Source: Blattamonas nauphoetae
Taxonomy: Eukaryota > Preaxostyla > Oxymonadida
Direction: 5' to 3'
DNA: 64,000 bases
NCBI GenBank assembly: GCA_033064195.1
Contig: JARBJD010000074.1
Location: forward strand, 186,001 to 250,000
Shown here piece by piece: positions 1 to 13,355 of the stretch. How positions within the stretch are numbered: position 1 is the stretch's first letter; each line of letters starts with the position of its first letter. The position numbers and the translations under genes were made by a program. The notes under the pieces were generated by a model. It was given only the letters and a program-made list of their open reading frames with translations, searched no databases and was not told the DNA's origin.

Positions 1-1
1 T

Positions 2-1408
2 GATGAAATCTATATGCAGCTTCTTCGGATGACAAATCCACCCACACCAGCGTCTCTGCAACATGCACCGAAGGATCAACCAAAGTATACGTTTGCGATG
101 TGTGAAAGCGCGTGGATCTTGATTTCTATGTGCTGTGACGCCTTCCTACCCTCTCAAGATTTTGAGATGACGCTTCTTGCCTATTTCAAGAACACCATCG
201 AGCACCAGTCAAAATTCCCTGATTTCACGACAGACCAAATGGAGATCATCCGGACACATGCAGAATATGCTTTGAATACACTCTATGCCCTCACCGTCCA
301 GGGCGGCCGAAAGAAAGGAAGAAAGAAGGATGAAGTCGAAGAAAGGGTCAACCAGCAAACGGTCGAGCAGATCCGACAAATCAAAGAGTCGAGAGCTGTC
401 TACAACCGTGCGCTGAGCAGTCTGATGTGGATGCAAAGTCGGATCAACCGAAACCCAGCAACACCTCCAGAACCGCCCCCTTCCGTCTATTCCCCCATCG
501 CAACAATTCCTGCCACTTCAATCCCGGATTCTCCTCCGTTGTCTCTTGCCTCACTCCAGATCCCTTATGTCATCTTATTCCTCATTCAAAAAATCAAGCA
601 AGGACATGGAGAGAAAGCTGAGGGAATATTTCGGCAATGCATTCCTGTCAACACCATGGAGAAGAACCTCAAACAGATTGATAGAGGCGAATACAATGTC
701 GAGTTTGCTCTTGAATCTCCTCACCTTTTTCTGTCTTTTCTAATCTTATCATGTAGATATCGAGGCGAAGATCCCCACATCTTTGCTGTGCTGATTAAAC
801 AATGGTTCAGTCAGATGCCAACAACAATCATCCCATCGAAACTTTATTCGCAAATCATCCAACTCGTCAATTGGAAGGATGACCAAAATAGAGATTCTCT
901 GCCCCGAACTGCATTAAATCAACGTTCGGGATCACTTTACACGTTCGATTTGGCAGATCTTCGATCGATGGGGGAAGAATCTCAAACAGACATCATATCC
1001 GCGTCGTCCATCCTTCCAAAGGAAACAACACCTCTCCAACGCTTCATGCAAATTCCTGTTCTCGGTGAGACTATGCCGGAAAATTATGCGCTCTTTGTTG
1101 AAGCGCATTGTCCGACAGTCAACGTGTTAATTTTAAAATATCTTTTCAGGTTTCTGCGAACTCTCATCCTTCCCGAAAACTCAAACACGAACAAAATGGA
1201 CCTCAACGCCCTCTCCATTTGTATCTCTCCATGTTTGATCAAGACCAATTCTGATGATCCGAAGGAAATCATGAAGCATCTCAACGATGAACGCCAGTTT
1301 ATTGTCGGGCTCATTGAGAACCTTACTCCGACGCTGCATGAAGAGGAGCTGTTCCAATGGTACGAAAGGGACTGGGAGCAGTTGGGACGAGAATGGCTCA
1401 AAAAATAG
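2..1408 (+). CDS. MyTH4-RhoGAP protein, 3' part (5' end outside window)
   Basis: A Rho-family GTPase-activating protein of the MyTH4-RhoGAP (Vilse/ARHGAP39-like) architecture, expected to act in the cytoplasm on actin or microtubule-linked Rho signalling. The frame is open to the window edge and reads DEIYMQLLRMTNPPT from base 2, which matches the 'DE-x-Y-x-Q-L' core of MyTH4, so the ATG at 14 is internal and the gene is 5'-truncated. MyTH4 continues with ESAWILISMCCDAFLPS. The RhoGAP domain follows: GIFR with the catalytic arginine finger near 625-640, then DPHIFAVLIKQWF, MPTTIIP, and NTNKMDLNALSICISPCL. An in-frame stopless 54-nt intron is likely at 703-756 (GTTTGC ... CTAATCTTATCATGTAG); removing it gives GEYNVEYRGEDPHIF, the normal RhoGAP spacing. 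The stop is at 1406-1408. Confidence 0.85.
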   Translation, partial: DEIYMQLLRMTNPPTPASLQHAPKDQPKYTFAMCESAWILISMCCDAFLPSQDFEMTLLAYFKNTIEHQSKFPDFTTDQMEIIRTHAEYALNTLYALTVQGGRKKGRKKDEVEERVNQQTVEQIRQIKESRAVYNRALSSLMWMQSRINRNPATPPEPPPSVYSPIATIPATSIPDSPPLSLASLQIPYVILFLIQKIKQGHGEKAEGIFRQCIPVNTMEKNLKQIDRGEYNVEFALESPHLFLSFLILSCRYRGEDPHIFAVLIKQWFSQMPTTIIPSKLYSQIIQLVNWKDDQNRDSLPRTALNQRSGSLYTFDLADLRSMGEESQTDIISASSILPKETTPLQRFMQIPVLGETMPENYALFVEAHCPTVNVLILKYLFRFLRTLILPENSNTNKMDLNALSICISPCLIKTNSDDPKEIMKHLNDERQFIVGLIENLTPTLHEEELFQWYERDWEQLGREWLKK

Positions 1409-1533
1409 AAATATCGTAGTGATTTCAAGTCTCTGATGAAAACTTTCTTATCCATCACCGTTGTTATTGTCATTGATTCGTTCTTCTTGCATTTGTTTGG
1501 GTTATTCAGCCCCACTTCACAGTATTTTCCTTC

Positions 1534-4500
1534 ATGTTCGAGCCAGACATTGATTCAAAATCCTCCCACCAGAATGCCGATATATGCTCCATTTGCCATA
1601 GGAACTACTTTTCAGGAGTATTTTCATGAAGAGATTTGGTGTTGTTTAGATTTAACCAACCTGTCCAATTTAGAATCCCGTAAACTGTTTTTTCCTGACC
1701 ACCATCCACCCACAAAGACATTTTACGAAGATAATATCGATTCAGCTGTCCCATGGCATACACTTCTATCACAGACAAGATCAAGGTTTGCTCAGAAGAG
1801 TCTTTTTTTACACTAAGAACCATCTACTTCCGCCATTCTTCCGCACTACATATATCGATATTTATGCACATTTCTCACTTTCATTCATCATAACAATCTA
1901 TTTGGTGCATGCTTGTTTTTTTCGATCTTTTTCTTTTCGATTTTCATCGAATTGTTCGGAACATCTTCTCCGTGTCATCTTAATTCACCACCATGCAATT
2001 CGCATTATTTTCAGCTGGCATTTCCTCATGACGAAACCACACAACAAATTCTCTTTGGTGTATTACACGAATTAACTGAAGGAAACCAGGATGAATGGAC
2101 CGTTTTCAAGTCATTCGACAGTCATCTTACTGACCACCAAGATCTGCGGGAAGATTTCCTTGCACTTTACAATCAACGATGTATACCTCTTTTCGTATTT
2201 CATTCTTCAATTTTCTGCACCATCAAAAATCTTGGTCGACTCATCTTTAGATTCACCCAAACCATCGTCAAATCAAGTCCCTGTTCTTCAACTGCCGACT
2301 AATCCTATTCCACAGAGTTCTGAACCACTTTCAGGACAACATACACCCGTTACTCCTGTTCCTCCGTCACCTTTCTCAACCTCGCAAAATAGCTCATTTT
2401 TTCATCCTGTTGCTGGACGAATGCCTACAAGCAGTCCTCCATCATTATCTACTGGTTCATTTCATGGATCTCCGGTCCAGTCAAACTTCACTAAGAATCC
2501 AATTATTGCCAACCAGTTGACATCTTCATCATCGATCTCACCAGGTGGACTCCAGCAATTTCCGAGTCAACAAGACACCACTCATTTTACAGCAACATCT
2601 CAATTTGAAACACCACCCGAATCTCCTCAACAGGCTGACTACCCATCTCAATCGAAAAAGAAAAAAAAGCGAAAAGCAGTCTTTGGAATGAAGCGACGGC
2701 GACCCAATATGAACACATCTGCCTCAGATTATAATCCCACACCTCAAAAAACCAGACGTACACAGCTTTCACCACCACAGGGATCGCCGTACTCCGTTGA
2801 CCAAACATCACCTCAACAGCCTCGCAGGTTGCGCTCCCCACGACTTGGATCATTAGCTGACCTTGCACCTCCTGTGCCTATTGAACCTCCACTTTTCCCC
2901 CCTGAGCAAAATTATCTTGGACTTGCCGACTTGGAAGACGCATTTCAAAAACCAATGAACCTCCCTCCAGACCTTCTCCATGCAATGACTCAATTCGACG
3001 ATCTGAAAAATGACACTGATCATGCTTTCATTATAGTGACACCCACAGATCCCCGTCATCAAGCATCATCACTCACCACACAATTCATGAATGGACCGGA
3101 AACTCGTCATGAGTATATCACTCTTATGCAACTGAAGAGTGTCCTGTCTGACGAAGAATATTTTAGACTCCTTCAAACCCTCCATTCTGTTTGCAAAAAG
3201 TCCATTAAACAGTCACCATCCAAAGCGTCGCCCGTCAAACGACTTGATGAAAGAAGCGCTAACAACGCTGTACTCTCCCTGTTTTCATTTCTGTCAACCA
3301 TTCTATCATCACATAAATCCCGTGGACTTTCAAGTTCAAGCCACGTTGATTTCCACACTCCAGTCCCAAACGTGTCCTCTGACAGCATCCCGTTCTTTCT
3401 CAGTTCCCCTGAACCCACAACCTCATCCATTGTACCTCTCCATCATCAATTTGGCTCCATTCTCCCCGACCCGGACTGGATGGACCCATCACACCCTGTT
3501 TCCTCGATCCTCTCCCTAATGAAGATCGATAAAGCCCAATTTCAAGATTACCTTCGACAAAAAGCCTCGGGGATCCTCGAACAACGTGAAGATCTTCGAA
3601 ATCGTGAATTAGATGGCGAAGATGTCTCAGCTGAGATGGAAGCACTCCTCTCAAGCCAGCCGCTGCTCATCGACAGCGATTATTCAGACTCACCAACCCC
3701 AACCACCTTCCAACTCGCCTCCACCATCCACGCCTACCGCAAGATCACTCCATCTCTCACCACCACAACTCCCTCACCCTCTCCCTGCGCCTCTGCAACA
3801 TCATTCGCTCGCTCGCCAAGTCCGTCTCGATTGAGTCCATCGAACGGAATTGTACATCCACTCATTCCTCCACAACTTGCTTACAAAGGGCGGTCGTATT
3901 CGATCCTGCCAGCGTCGGAAGAGACCCCAATCAACGTCGATCCCCTCAATCTCCTCCCAACTCCCTTCCAGAAGAGGAAGGAGTCGCGCAGAACAGTCAG
4001 AAATCGGAAGAAGGGTGGCGTGAAGGGCGATTCGGTGATTTCGTTCGAAAAGTTGAACGAAACAGAGAAGTTCCAGCGAAAGGAAGCGGAAAAGGAACTC
4101 CAACTTCATGCGATGATCACAAACACAGCAATCGAGGCAGTTTTCAAAGTCTTTGAGAAGATTGTGAAAGAGTCGAGTGGCGAGAATGGAAACACGCTGC
4201 CCCAAACAGTGTCACCAGCATCTGTCGAAACCATTCTTCAGACGATGGGAAGAACTCTCACTGATCTCGTCGCTCTTCCTCTCCCAACACCGTTCTCGTC
4301 GTCTTCGCCACTCCTCCACAATCTCCTCCTTTCCCACCCGACAGGACGGGAATTGTCGTTCTCGGCAGCTGACAAATCCGTCCACGACTTGCTTCAGTTT
4401 CGAGACGAGGACGAACGAGAAGTGACCGACATCTGGCTGAACCGACTGAAGTCCACGCTGACCAAACTGATCCCTCTCGTGAATATGATCAAATATCTCA

Positions 4501-7500
4501 ACGACGAGTTCAAGGAGAGCAAGGAAGACATCAGGAACTACCACCAGGAACAGAAGCTCATGCGAGAGAAGAGAAGAACAGAGCGGAGAAGCAAGCGAGT
4601 TGACAGCGACGACGAAAAACCGACCGACGAGCCAGTCGAACCCACAGCAACCCCAACCAAAGTGAAGCGAGAGCATTCGGGAATGATGAAGATGGTTTCG
4701 TACGACAAAACACAATCAATGGACCAGTTTCTTGCAGCTTACCGCGACGCCACTCTCCAAATGAACCGACTCTGCTCGATCAACATGCGGCAGTCGATGG
4801 AGGCCACAAATTGGAAGACACTCCACGCGCTGTACAGCTCTCCACACGTCCCTCTGTCGCTTCGGTCGCTGCATCAGAACCACAACGGAAATGGTCGAAG
4901 TGCGGCTGGGCAGATGCAGCAGCTTTCGATGTTTGATGAATTCGCTCGTTTCATTCGCTCGGAAGCCATCCACGCGCTTCCTCGGATCGTCCCTCGTCTT
5001 CGGATGGCCGAACTCCTTCTGACATCAAAACGAGTCGGCCCGGAATCAGGCCAGACTCCACTCACAACCATTCTGAAGGAGACCGAAAAGTGGAGAAGGA
5101 CGAAATGCATTGTTCCTGAGCGTTGGTTGGCGGATGATCCGCTCGGATCGCTGGACGAGCCGTCGACACTCGACAAAGACAAGAATCCATCAGTTCCGAT
5201 CAAGCGATGCCTCTCTCCACTCGACCTCGCTCAAGCGAAAGCTCTCCTCACTGTCCCTCTCGCAAACAGGACGACGAAATTGAAGTTCGGAGTGAGTTTG
5301 GATGGGATGTTTGAGCAGCCATCGTCGAAAGGTGACGCCATCTCACTCCATCCCCTTCCTCCGACTCAGCCAAAACTCTTGGTCTCTCCACTCAGCGTCC
5401 TTCCTTTCACAAACACAGCCTTCCCACCTCCTCCTCTCTCCGTCTTCCTCCTCTCGATTGTCAGCTCTCTTCACAAACACGCTGCAAAAGCTGTCAATCT
5501 CAACTCAAACAATCTTCGAGTCCGAACTCCCACAAATCCATCGACGCCAGTGTCTCCTAAACAGGAGGTTGAGCTCGACATGTTCATCCCGTCGTCACAC
5601 ACACTCGTCACAGAACTGTCGACACCTCGCACACTTTCTCTTCATCTCGCCATCCCAAATCATGTCTCGAATCATCACAAAACGACACCAGATCTGCTCA
5701 CGCCGCAACACAGACATCAGTTTCTCCTTCCGACGCCGCCGATTCTCTCGACAAATACTTCGGCACCCCACTCTCATTCATTTGTCACCCTCGCCACACT
5801 CTTCTCCCTTCAAATCGTCTCAAACTGGAGCACAATCCAACAGAAAGCTGAAAAGAAGAACAACACGCAACCAGTTCTGTTGAGACCATTCCAGTCCCTC
5901 GCAGCAGTTCCGCAGTATCCTCTCTCCCGCACTTTCTCCTCTCCCCAACCACCCCCTCCCGAGCTCCCCAGCCTGACAGAACGAAGGGCGACGTCGCCAG
6001 CAGCCACCACACAGCCAGCCATCACCAATCCAATCGAGCCTGTCACAACACCAGACTTGTCACAGCCAGAATCGTTCGCAGAACCAGAATTCGCCCTTCC
6101 GCCTTACATCACAGAACCAGTGGCAATGAACACAATCACCTTCATCGTCGACATTCTGCTGGAATCCTTCTTCAGCGATGAAGTGTTTATGAAGAGCAAA
6201 GAGACAAGACTCTGGCACACTCTTCTCAAACACATCAAACACATTCGACTGCTGCACCGAAAAGTGGAAAAGGCGAGGAAAGTCGTCCACATGGACCAGA
6301 TCGGGCAGGAGACTGTGTCTGCTCTGGAAAGGATGATTTCGGAGGAAGAGAAGGTGTGTGTGACGCTCTTCGGATCGATCCAGAAACTCCAAACAAGGAC
6401 GAAGTATTTGGAGACGCACAACCACTTCATGCTTCCCCTCTTCCTCAACACATCCCTCTTCATCCTGCTCGACAATCTGCTCTCGCTCATCACACTCCTC
6501 TCCAACACACAAGCAATCATCGACGATGCCACATATCGACCGTTCATCCCCTCACCCAACCTCCACTTCACTCATCTCATCACATCCTCCCTCCACGACG
6601 AGGCCAACTCAGAACAGCAGCTTTCCCACTCCCTTTCGACTGACTCGTCCAACCCGAAACACGCCGTCTTCACCGAACTCTTCAGCGACTTGTCTCGGAT
6701 CTCTCATCTGCCGATGGTCGTCCCCTTATCCTCGTCGGCGACGCAACCGTCGCAGGAGTCGATTGAGTATGCCTCTCTCTTCTCGCCAACCACTGATGAG
6801 ATTGGCGACTCCGACTCGCCTCTCGTCAACACATCGCCAACATCGGACCAGAACCCTTCATTCTGCTCTGATCTGATTTCTGTCCTCTCGCCTCTCTCCT
6901 TCACTTTCTGTCGCACCAACCACTGCGCGTACTCGTTCTCTGTCTCCAACGATCCGAATTCCCCACGCGACACTGATTCTCCAACCACACCGACATACCT
7001 AACCCCGTCGAAGAATCGGATCCTCCCGTCGCCACTTATTTCCACGACCACCCCTCTGCACGAGGAAACCACCAAAGCTCAGGCAATTCCAGCCTCAAAA
7101 TGGTTCTTCACATCGTTCTTCTCGCTTCTGAAACAGGGTTGGCCGTTTAACACGGCACCAGCGGATGGGAGACAGACACAGCTTGGCGAATCAATGAAAC
7201 GCTTCCACCAGACCCTCCAAACAAGTTTTGGTCAAGTCGTGACTCAGGCCAAGCTGGTCGGACTGGAAGGAGAATGTGTTAAAGTCGCGAAAGCGCTCGT
7301 CGACGTGTCGAATGATAAACAAGCTCTTCTTCTGCTTGGCCTGTTCGCAGAAAGCAAAAAATGGAACGAACAGAAACTCACGCAAACCAACCTCGAACCG
7401 ATCAACCCAAAAGCGGAGGCCATTGTCAACTCGGCTGTGGAGTGGATGAGCGAGTCTCAGCCGAATGCTGCGTGCACAAACCTTGTCTCATCACCAGAAT

Positions 7501-10500
7501 TCAAATCACTCGCCCTGCCTTTCTTCTCGTCGCTGTATTCGTCTGCTGTGGACTCGGCAAACGACGCCGATTCCTCCTCGCCTCTCGCCAAGATGATTCT
7601 GTCCTTCGCTGATCTTCCAAGAACTCCCTCATTCGAAGGAATCATGACTTCTGTCCAGCCCATCCAGTCTCGTCTCTTCACACCATCGATTCCGTTCAAC
7701 ATCCACAAAGCTCTTCCCAGCAACAGAAAACACGCCTTCACTGGCCGACACACACTGAACAATCCCCCGCCACTGAAAGCTCCAACATTCACTCCAAATT
7801 CACTCGCTGCCCTTCGACTGAGCTCGTCACTCCAAAATTCAGATTCTGGGTTTGGCCCGATCGAGCACCGATATCTCTCGAAGGCCATGTCGATTATCAA
7901 CACGCCTTTCTTCGCACAGACCAACACGATGCAAGTTGTGTACCCACTCACCGTTTCATATTCCAACCGATCGAAGATCCTGACAGTGGAACAGATCGAC
8001 GCGAATGCTCTGTCGATCATCTCGCTCGGTATCCATGTGAACAGAAGCCGACATTTCAACCTCACAAACACTTTCATCAAGCCACGAAGTGTCCTCCCCG
8101 TCACCGAACTGCACACTGGTTCGTTGATGCTTGTCGATGAGAACGAGAAACAGCAACCCTCTCCACTTTTCATGTCGTTCCATCCGATCATCCTCAACAC
8201 CCAAAATCTCTCCCCAGCGGGTGTCCTTTCAAGACAGACACGATCGTCCGCACGTCGCCCACATTCGCCTCAGCCGTTCATCTCTTCGTCTCAGACACCT
8301 CGCCAATCATATTCCAGACCATCCACATCTCCACAGCCAGCTCTCATCCAACCAAGTCTCTCGCCAGCAACAGAAGATGTTGAAGAGCCCATGTCTCCTT
8401 CAATTGTCGCCCACACCCACAGATTGTTCAAGAAGCCCGCATTGGTCGAGAAAATGCGGAAGAAGGCGGAAGAGAAGAAGGCCGAGGTGAACATGCAGCC
8501 GATGCTCCAACGCCATCCACCTCTCTCCCCTCCTCTCACTCCCCAGTCCATGGTCGCCCCCTCCAAGCCATCTCTCTTCTCCATCCCACAAATCCAGTCA
8601 TTCACTCTTCCGTCCACCCGCTCCAAACCAAAGACACTCCAACCTCCAAAACTCGCTCCTCGTCCGACCCCGCAAATCCCAATCAACAAGCGGCCTCTCA
8701 CCGTCTTCGAAAGCGTCACAAGCGCCCCACTCGCCAAGCCCAAGGTCACTCCTCAACCGCAATCGCCGACCAAGTCACGCGCACAATCGCCCAGCGCATC
8801 ACTTCTCGCTGGACAGACTCTCTTCATCACACACCAGAACGAAATTGCCACTGTCCAGATCCAGCCATCACAAATGGTCCATCCACTGGCACACTCGGCC
8901 AAGAAAAGTGGAAATGCGATGACGTCGTCAAAACGGCCATCGCTGTCAATGTCGCCGATGAGACAGGAGCAGAAGAAGCAGTTCACTCCATCGCCTCCGT
9001 CGGCAGAACGAATTGCTCAACCAGTGACGCCCTCTCGACAGCAGATCCAGCTCTCCCCCACAACACGCTCAGATCAGTTTCATATGTCTGCTCGTCTCCA
9101 CACCCCAACCACCACGCGCACTTGTCTCTCTTCATCACCCTCGCTTTCTCCCTCCCAACGCACCCCTCCCGCGATGATTGAATACGAAGAGAAGATCGTC
9201 CTCTCCCGCAAATACAAATATGTCATGAAAGGACGCACCAGAATGCGAGTGGAAGTGGAACCGCCCGAATTTGTGGAGAAGATCGTTCGTCGTCGCTACA
9301 ACCCAAGTCGCACGCCGTCCAACGACGACCATCTCTGGCGGAGAGTGCCGAAGGATCAAGTTGACAAATATCCGATGGAGGAAAGCGGATCAGAACCAAT
9401 GACGCCAGATTCCATGATTTCGGTGCACAACGAAGGACTGCTGTCGACCGAACCGGAAAGAAGGAGGGTTTCTGAGCCGATTCAATTCAGAGACAAAACA
9501 ACCACACCTCCTTATCTTCGCAGATCGACGGAGCACGCGCACGAATCGGCTGTGGCGTCGCCTCGAGTGGTTCAGAACAGACTGTCGCTCCAATTTGAGG
9601 AGGTCAACCTGCCTGTGTTGAGGTTTACGAACTCCACGACAGCAGAAGGGGTTCAGACGAGGGATATGATTCTGGAGATCCCAGAAGTGTTGGGGAAGGA
9701 TGAGGAGACTGAGGGCACACACGATGAACAGGCAGTTCCAGCAACGGAACCAGCAATGGTGAAGGAACCGGCAAAAGAAACGCAAGATTCACTTTCACAA
9801 AACTCTTCATCATCAATCCAATTTAGCAGTCTTTCTCGCCAAAGCCAGGAACAAACTCCATCTGAATCCAAAGAGGAAGGCGACACACACACTCCTTCAA
9901 ACTCGATCGCCCAAGAGCCAATCCCGAATACACAGCCATCGCAAGCGCGTTCTCCCTCGCCAGAACCCGTCCTTCCTCCCTCCGGCCCTCTCTCGCAGCC
10001 ACTGCAGGCTGAACAGGACGTCCTGATGAGCTCTGATCAAACACCGTACCTCAACAAGGCTTCCGTCCCATCAGACGATTCAGAAACTTCCCAGCTTCCG
10101 ATTCAGACAACGCCTGCACCTGTTCGAATCTCTCCATCGCATTCTCGCCCGCCAACTCCCCCAATTTCGGTCAACAAGTCGCCACTCTCGCAACCAACAA
10201 CTTCGTCTCCGCATCGTCCAAGCGAGCTCACTCCGTCTCCTCTCCCGTTCTCTCCCGTCCCTTATCCGCCCCACACCGCTCCAACTGTCACTCCCCCGCC
10301 GTCGACCTCCCTCGAAGCTCCGAGCTCGCCAAGTCCTCCTTCTTCGCCGTCTGATTCGTCGTCGTCAGCCTTCCTGTCTCAGCTCACCAGCGGCGAAACA
10401 CCAGCGCCTGTCTCGGAAACCGACGATTTCTTCAACACTCCGCAGGCCTCTCTCATCAAACGACAAAGTCAGGATTCACCAAAACAAGAACAGAAAGAAG

Positions 10501-13268
10501 AAAAGGAAGAAGAGTCGGAAGAGCAGGAATCTGAAGACGACATGGACTTCCTCCAGTCCACTGCCCCGTCGTCTCCCGCAGCTCGCTCGTCGCCTGACAC
10601 TCCACGCTCTGCCTCAACCAGCCCCGATTTCCTGAGCGATTTGGAGGGAATGAAGGATGAGGCGGGTGAATCGTTGGGTGCTGCCCAGCCGATGGTGTTT
10701 GAGCCAATTCCGCCACTCGCGCCGCCAGCTCCGTCGTTGATGAGACCGAAGGAAGAGGAAGAGAAGGAGCCGACGACAGAGATGCTGATTGATCAAACAG
10801 AAACGATTGAGAGTGATGTGCAGAAGAAGGAAGAAGAATCGATCGTTGCCGATGAACCTGTCCCTCTTCCAGCGATCAAATCTGAAGAGAACTCACTCCC
10901 TCCCTCAGAATCTCAAGACGACTCCGGTACCATCGACGACAGCGCCGAATCAGCCCCAAAGTCCAACACTTTCGCTCCAAAACCAGACCCACAACTCGAC
11001 CCACATCCTCACTCCCGAAGAGATCTCATCTCTTCCGACGCCGAGCTCTTTTCTTCGTCCGACGATGCCCACCCGCCGATCCCTCGCTCGTCTCTGACAG
11101 ATTCGAATGGTGACGAATACACACTCCCAACATCACAATCGATGGTTGGACTGAAAAAGAAGAAGCCGCGAAAGTCAGCCAGATTCTCAGCAAACCGATC
11201 GTCGAAGAAGAAACGGATGGAAAGACAGCAGAAAATGCTCAACGAGCAGATGGAGCAGGAGCGGACGAATTCGGAGGTGACAGCGAAGCCGAAGACGAAG
11301 AAGAAGGGACGGAATATCAAAGCGACGAAAGAGGAAAAGACGAACAGTGTCTTCCAACCATCCACGCCTCAGGCAGGCGGAAAGAAGAAGAAGATGCTGA
11401 TGAAGCAGCCACCGTTTGGAGCGAACAAACCGGGTCTTCTTTTGATGCCTCTGACTCCACGCTCCACACCGCAGCAGCACCCGCTCACGCCACAACTCAG
11501 AGGACAGCAACTGGCGACGTCGCTGACTGGACTGAACGTGACTGCGTCGCTCCTCCAGCCACTCACATCCACATCCTCCACCACTCAGCCGTCGACACCT
11601 CAACCATCTGTGTCTCTTCGCTCGAGACGAACGTCACTCTCGCCAAGTCCGAATGTTGGGAACGATCGAGGCCAATCCCCAACCACGTCACCCCACCTCT
11701 CCCTCATCAGCACTCGATCCACGCAAGTCCCTCTTCCCTTCTCCATCTCCCTCCACTCCCTCGTCTCCACCCTCATCATCCCAGCCAAGCCCAACCAGAC
11801 AGTCTCTCCCGCTGAAGCTCGTGTCACACCGCAGAAGGGCCGACCTCCAAACGACCCTCCCGAAACTCAATCCATCTCGTTCAACGGGATTGTTATGCAC
11901 ATTGTGGATGCTGAACGCCAGCTGCGCTTCGCCGCTCGCGACATCGACACTCTCTCGTCGTACGATCTCGGGAGACTGGTGTTTGTGCTGAAGCTGCTCG
12001 TCCTCACTCTGATCGGACCTGACAACAAACTCAACCTTCTTTCGGAGGATGTCCTGACCCGCTTTTTGGACTTTGCGATGTCCAAATACGACGGAATGAA
12101 TGTCGGCGACGAGGAGCGAGAGTGGAGAGAGACAGCGCGAATGCGAATGTCACCAGCACCGCATGTCGGGACAGACAAAGTCATTCCAGTCTCATCATCC
12201 GTCCCTCGCTGGCAGCAGTACAGCAGCGATATGGAGGAGAGGAAGAACAGAGACCACACCACTCTCATCTCGATTCCTGCACTCGGAATGATTGATGGAC
12301 AGCCGGTCTTTCCCACATTTTGTGCTGTGGATGGCATCTCCATAACGAACTTCAACCTCAACTCTGTCGAGAGAACACCCCTCAGCGGAACAAACATGGA
12401 CGAGAGACGACGAGAGCGAGAACGAGAGAAGAAGGAAAGACTGGAAAGAGAGATGGCTCAGCTCGGAAACAAGAAAGGAGCTTCGTTGTGGGCCAAGTCC
12501 TCGCTCGGATCGGACGGGCAGGAAATCAAAGAAGATGTGAAGGAAGACTCGGACGAGTGGTGGGACGAAGCCGAGCCGATCATCGAAAGCCGCATGCGCG
12601 ACGAACTATCAAGTCTGCCTTCGTTGGAGACAGAAATGGAGAATCGGAGGAAGGCCTGTCTGGTCAGCCGAGCTCAGCAGAAGTTGATTGCGAAGAAGAA
12701 GGCCGAGATTGTGGAATCGTACTTCTCCTCGCTCAGCCTCACTCTCCCCACTCTCTACCCTTCACACCCACCTGCCATCCCATCCCCTCCACCCCCCGAT
12801 TTCACTCCTGTCTGCTTCTCCAACACTGGAATCGTCCAGGTTGTGATCGCTTACCCTTCCGCGCATCTCGGCCTCCTCCAACGAGCATCCGTCGCTGATT
12901 GTTGGAAAACGAACTCAAAGAAAACAGAAGAACCAGTCAGCTCCAATCACGACAATCCTCCTCCCCCCGCCTCGCCTGAGGCATCGCTTGTTCAGCCCCT
13001 TAACAACATCTCCAAACACGCTCAGGCAGTCCAGACGCTTCCATCAACCGCTCCTTCTGTCTGCTTTACTCCGTTTATTTCTGTCCCCACTCCACAACAA
13101 CCCAGTTATGGCGTGATTTCTTCTCCCTCCTTCCTCAGATCCACTTTATCGGCTCGGAAGTTAAAGTCAACACAAAGGACGGGAACATCGTTCAGAATCG
13201 ATCGTCCGACTGGACTTCTTCTTTTTACTCCTATACAAATTGATTTCTGCGTCATACATCGATCATAG
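1534..13268 (+). CDS. Giant Pro/Ser-rich, probably nuclear protein with spliced N-terminus
   Basis: Function not recognised. The frame is open from 2091 to 13268 (3,725 codons). Its first codons are better explained as intron: a GT-AG intron at 2181-2250 (70 nt) joins a coding-looking exon in another frame (2015-2180, ILFGVLHELTEG ... DFLALYNQR, weakly PAH-like) to the long frame as NQR-YSPKPSSNQ. Further upstream exons are tentative: an ATG at 1534 starting MFEPDID with a CSICH motif (1534-1617), and 1674-1904. The protein is mostly low-complexity Ser/Pro/Thr/Gln, with SP/TP phosphosite-like density and basic NLS-like clusters near 2650-2700 and 11145-11225. Short ordered islands occur near 2900-3200, 6120-6540, 11870-12090 and 12560-12730. 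The C-terminus is uncertain: a 26-nt GT-AG intron (13113-13138) would switch to an ending in another frame (IHFIGSEVKVNTKDGN). A chromatin or transcription role is only a guess. Confidence 0.75.
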
Positions 13269-13355
13269 GTTCAATTTCTTTATTTCATTTCATCCATTGA
13301 GACATCCTGCAGTCATTCGTCATTTTCTGAATGAAGGGTTGATCGACAAGTTAAG

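Noticed and set aside
1126-1149. In-frame 24-nt GT...CAG segment in the RhoGAP domain
   Set aside because: Removing it would delete part of the conserved helix NVLILKYLFRFLRTLI that precedes NTNKM; the unspliced protein fits RhoGAP better.
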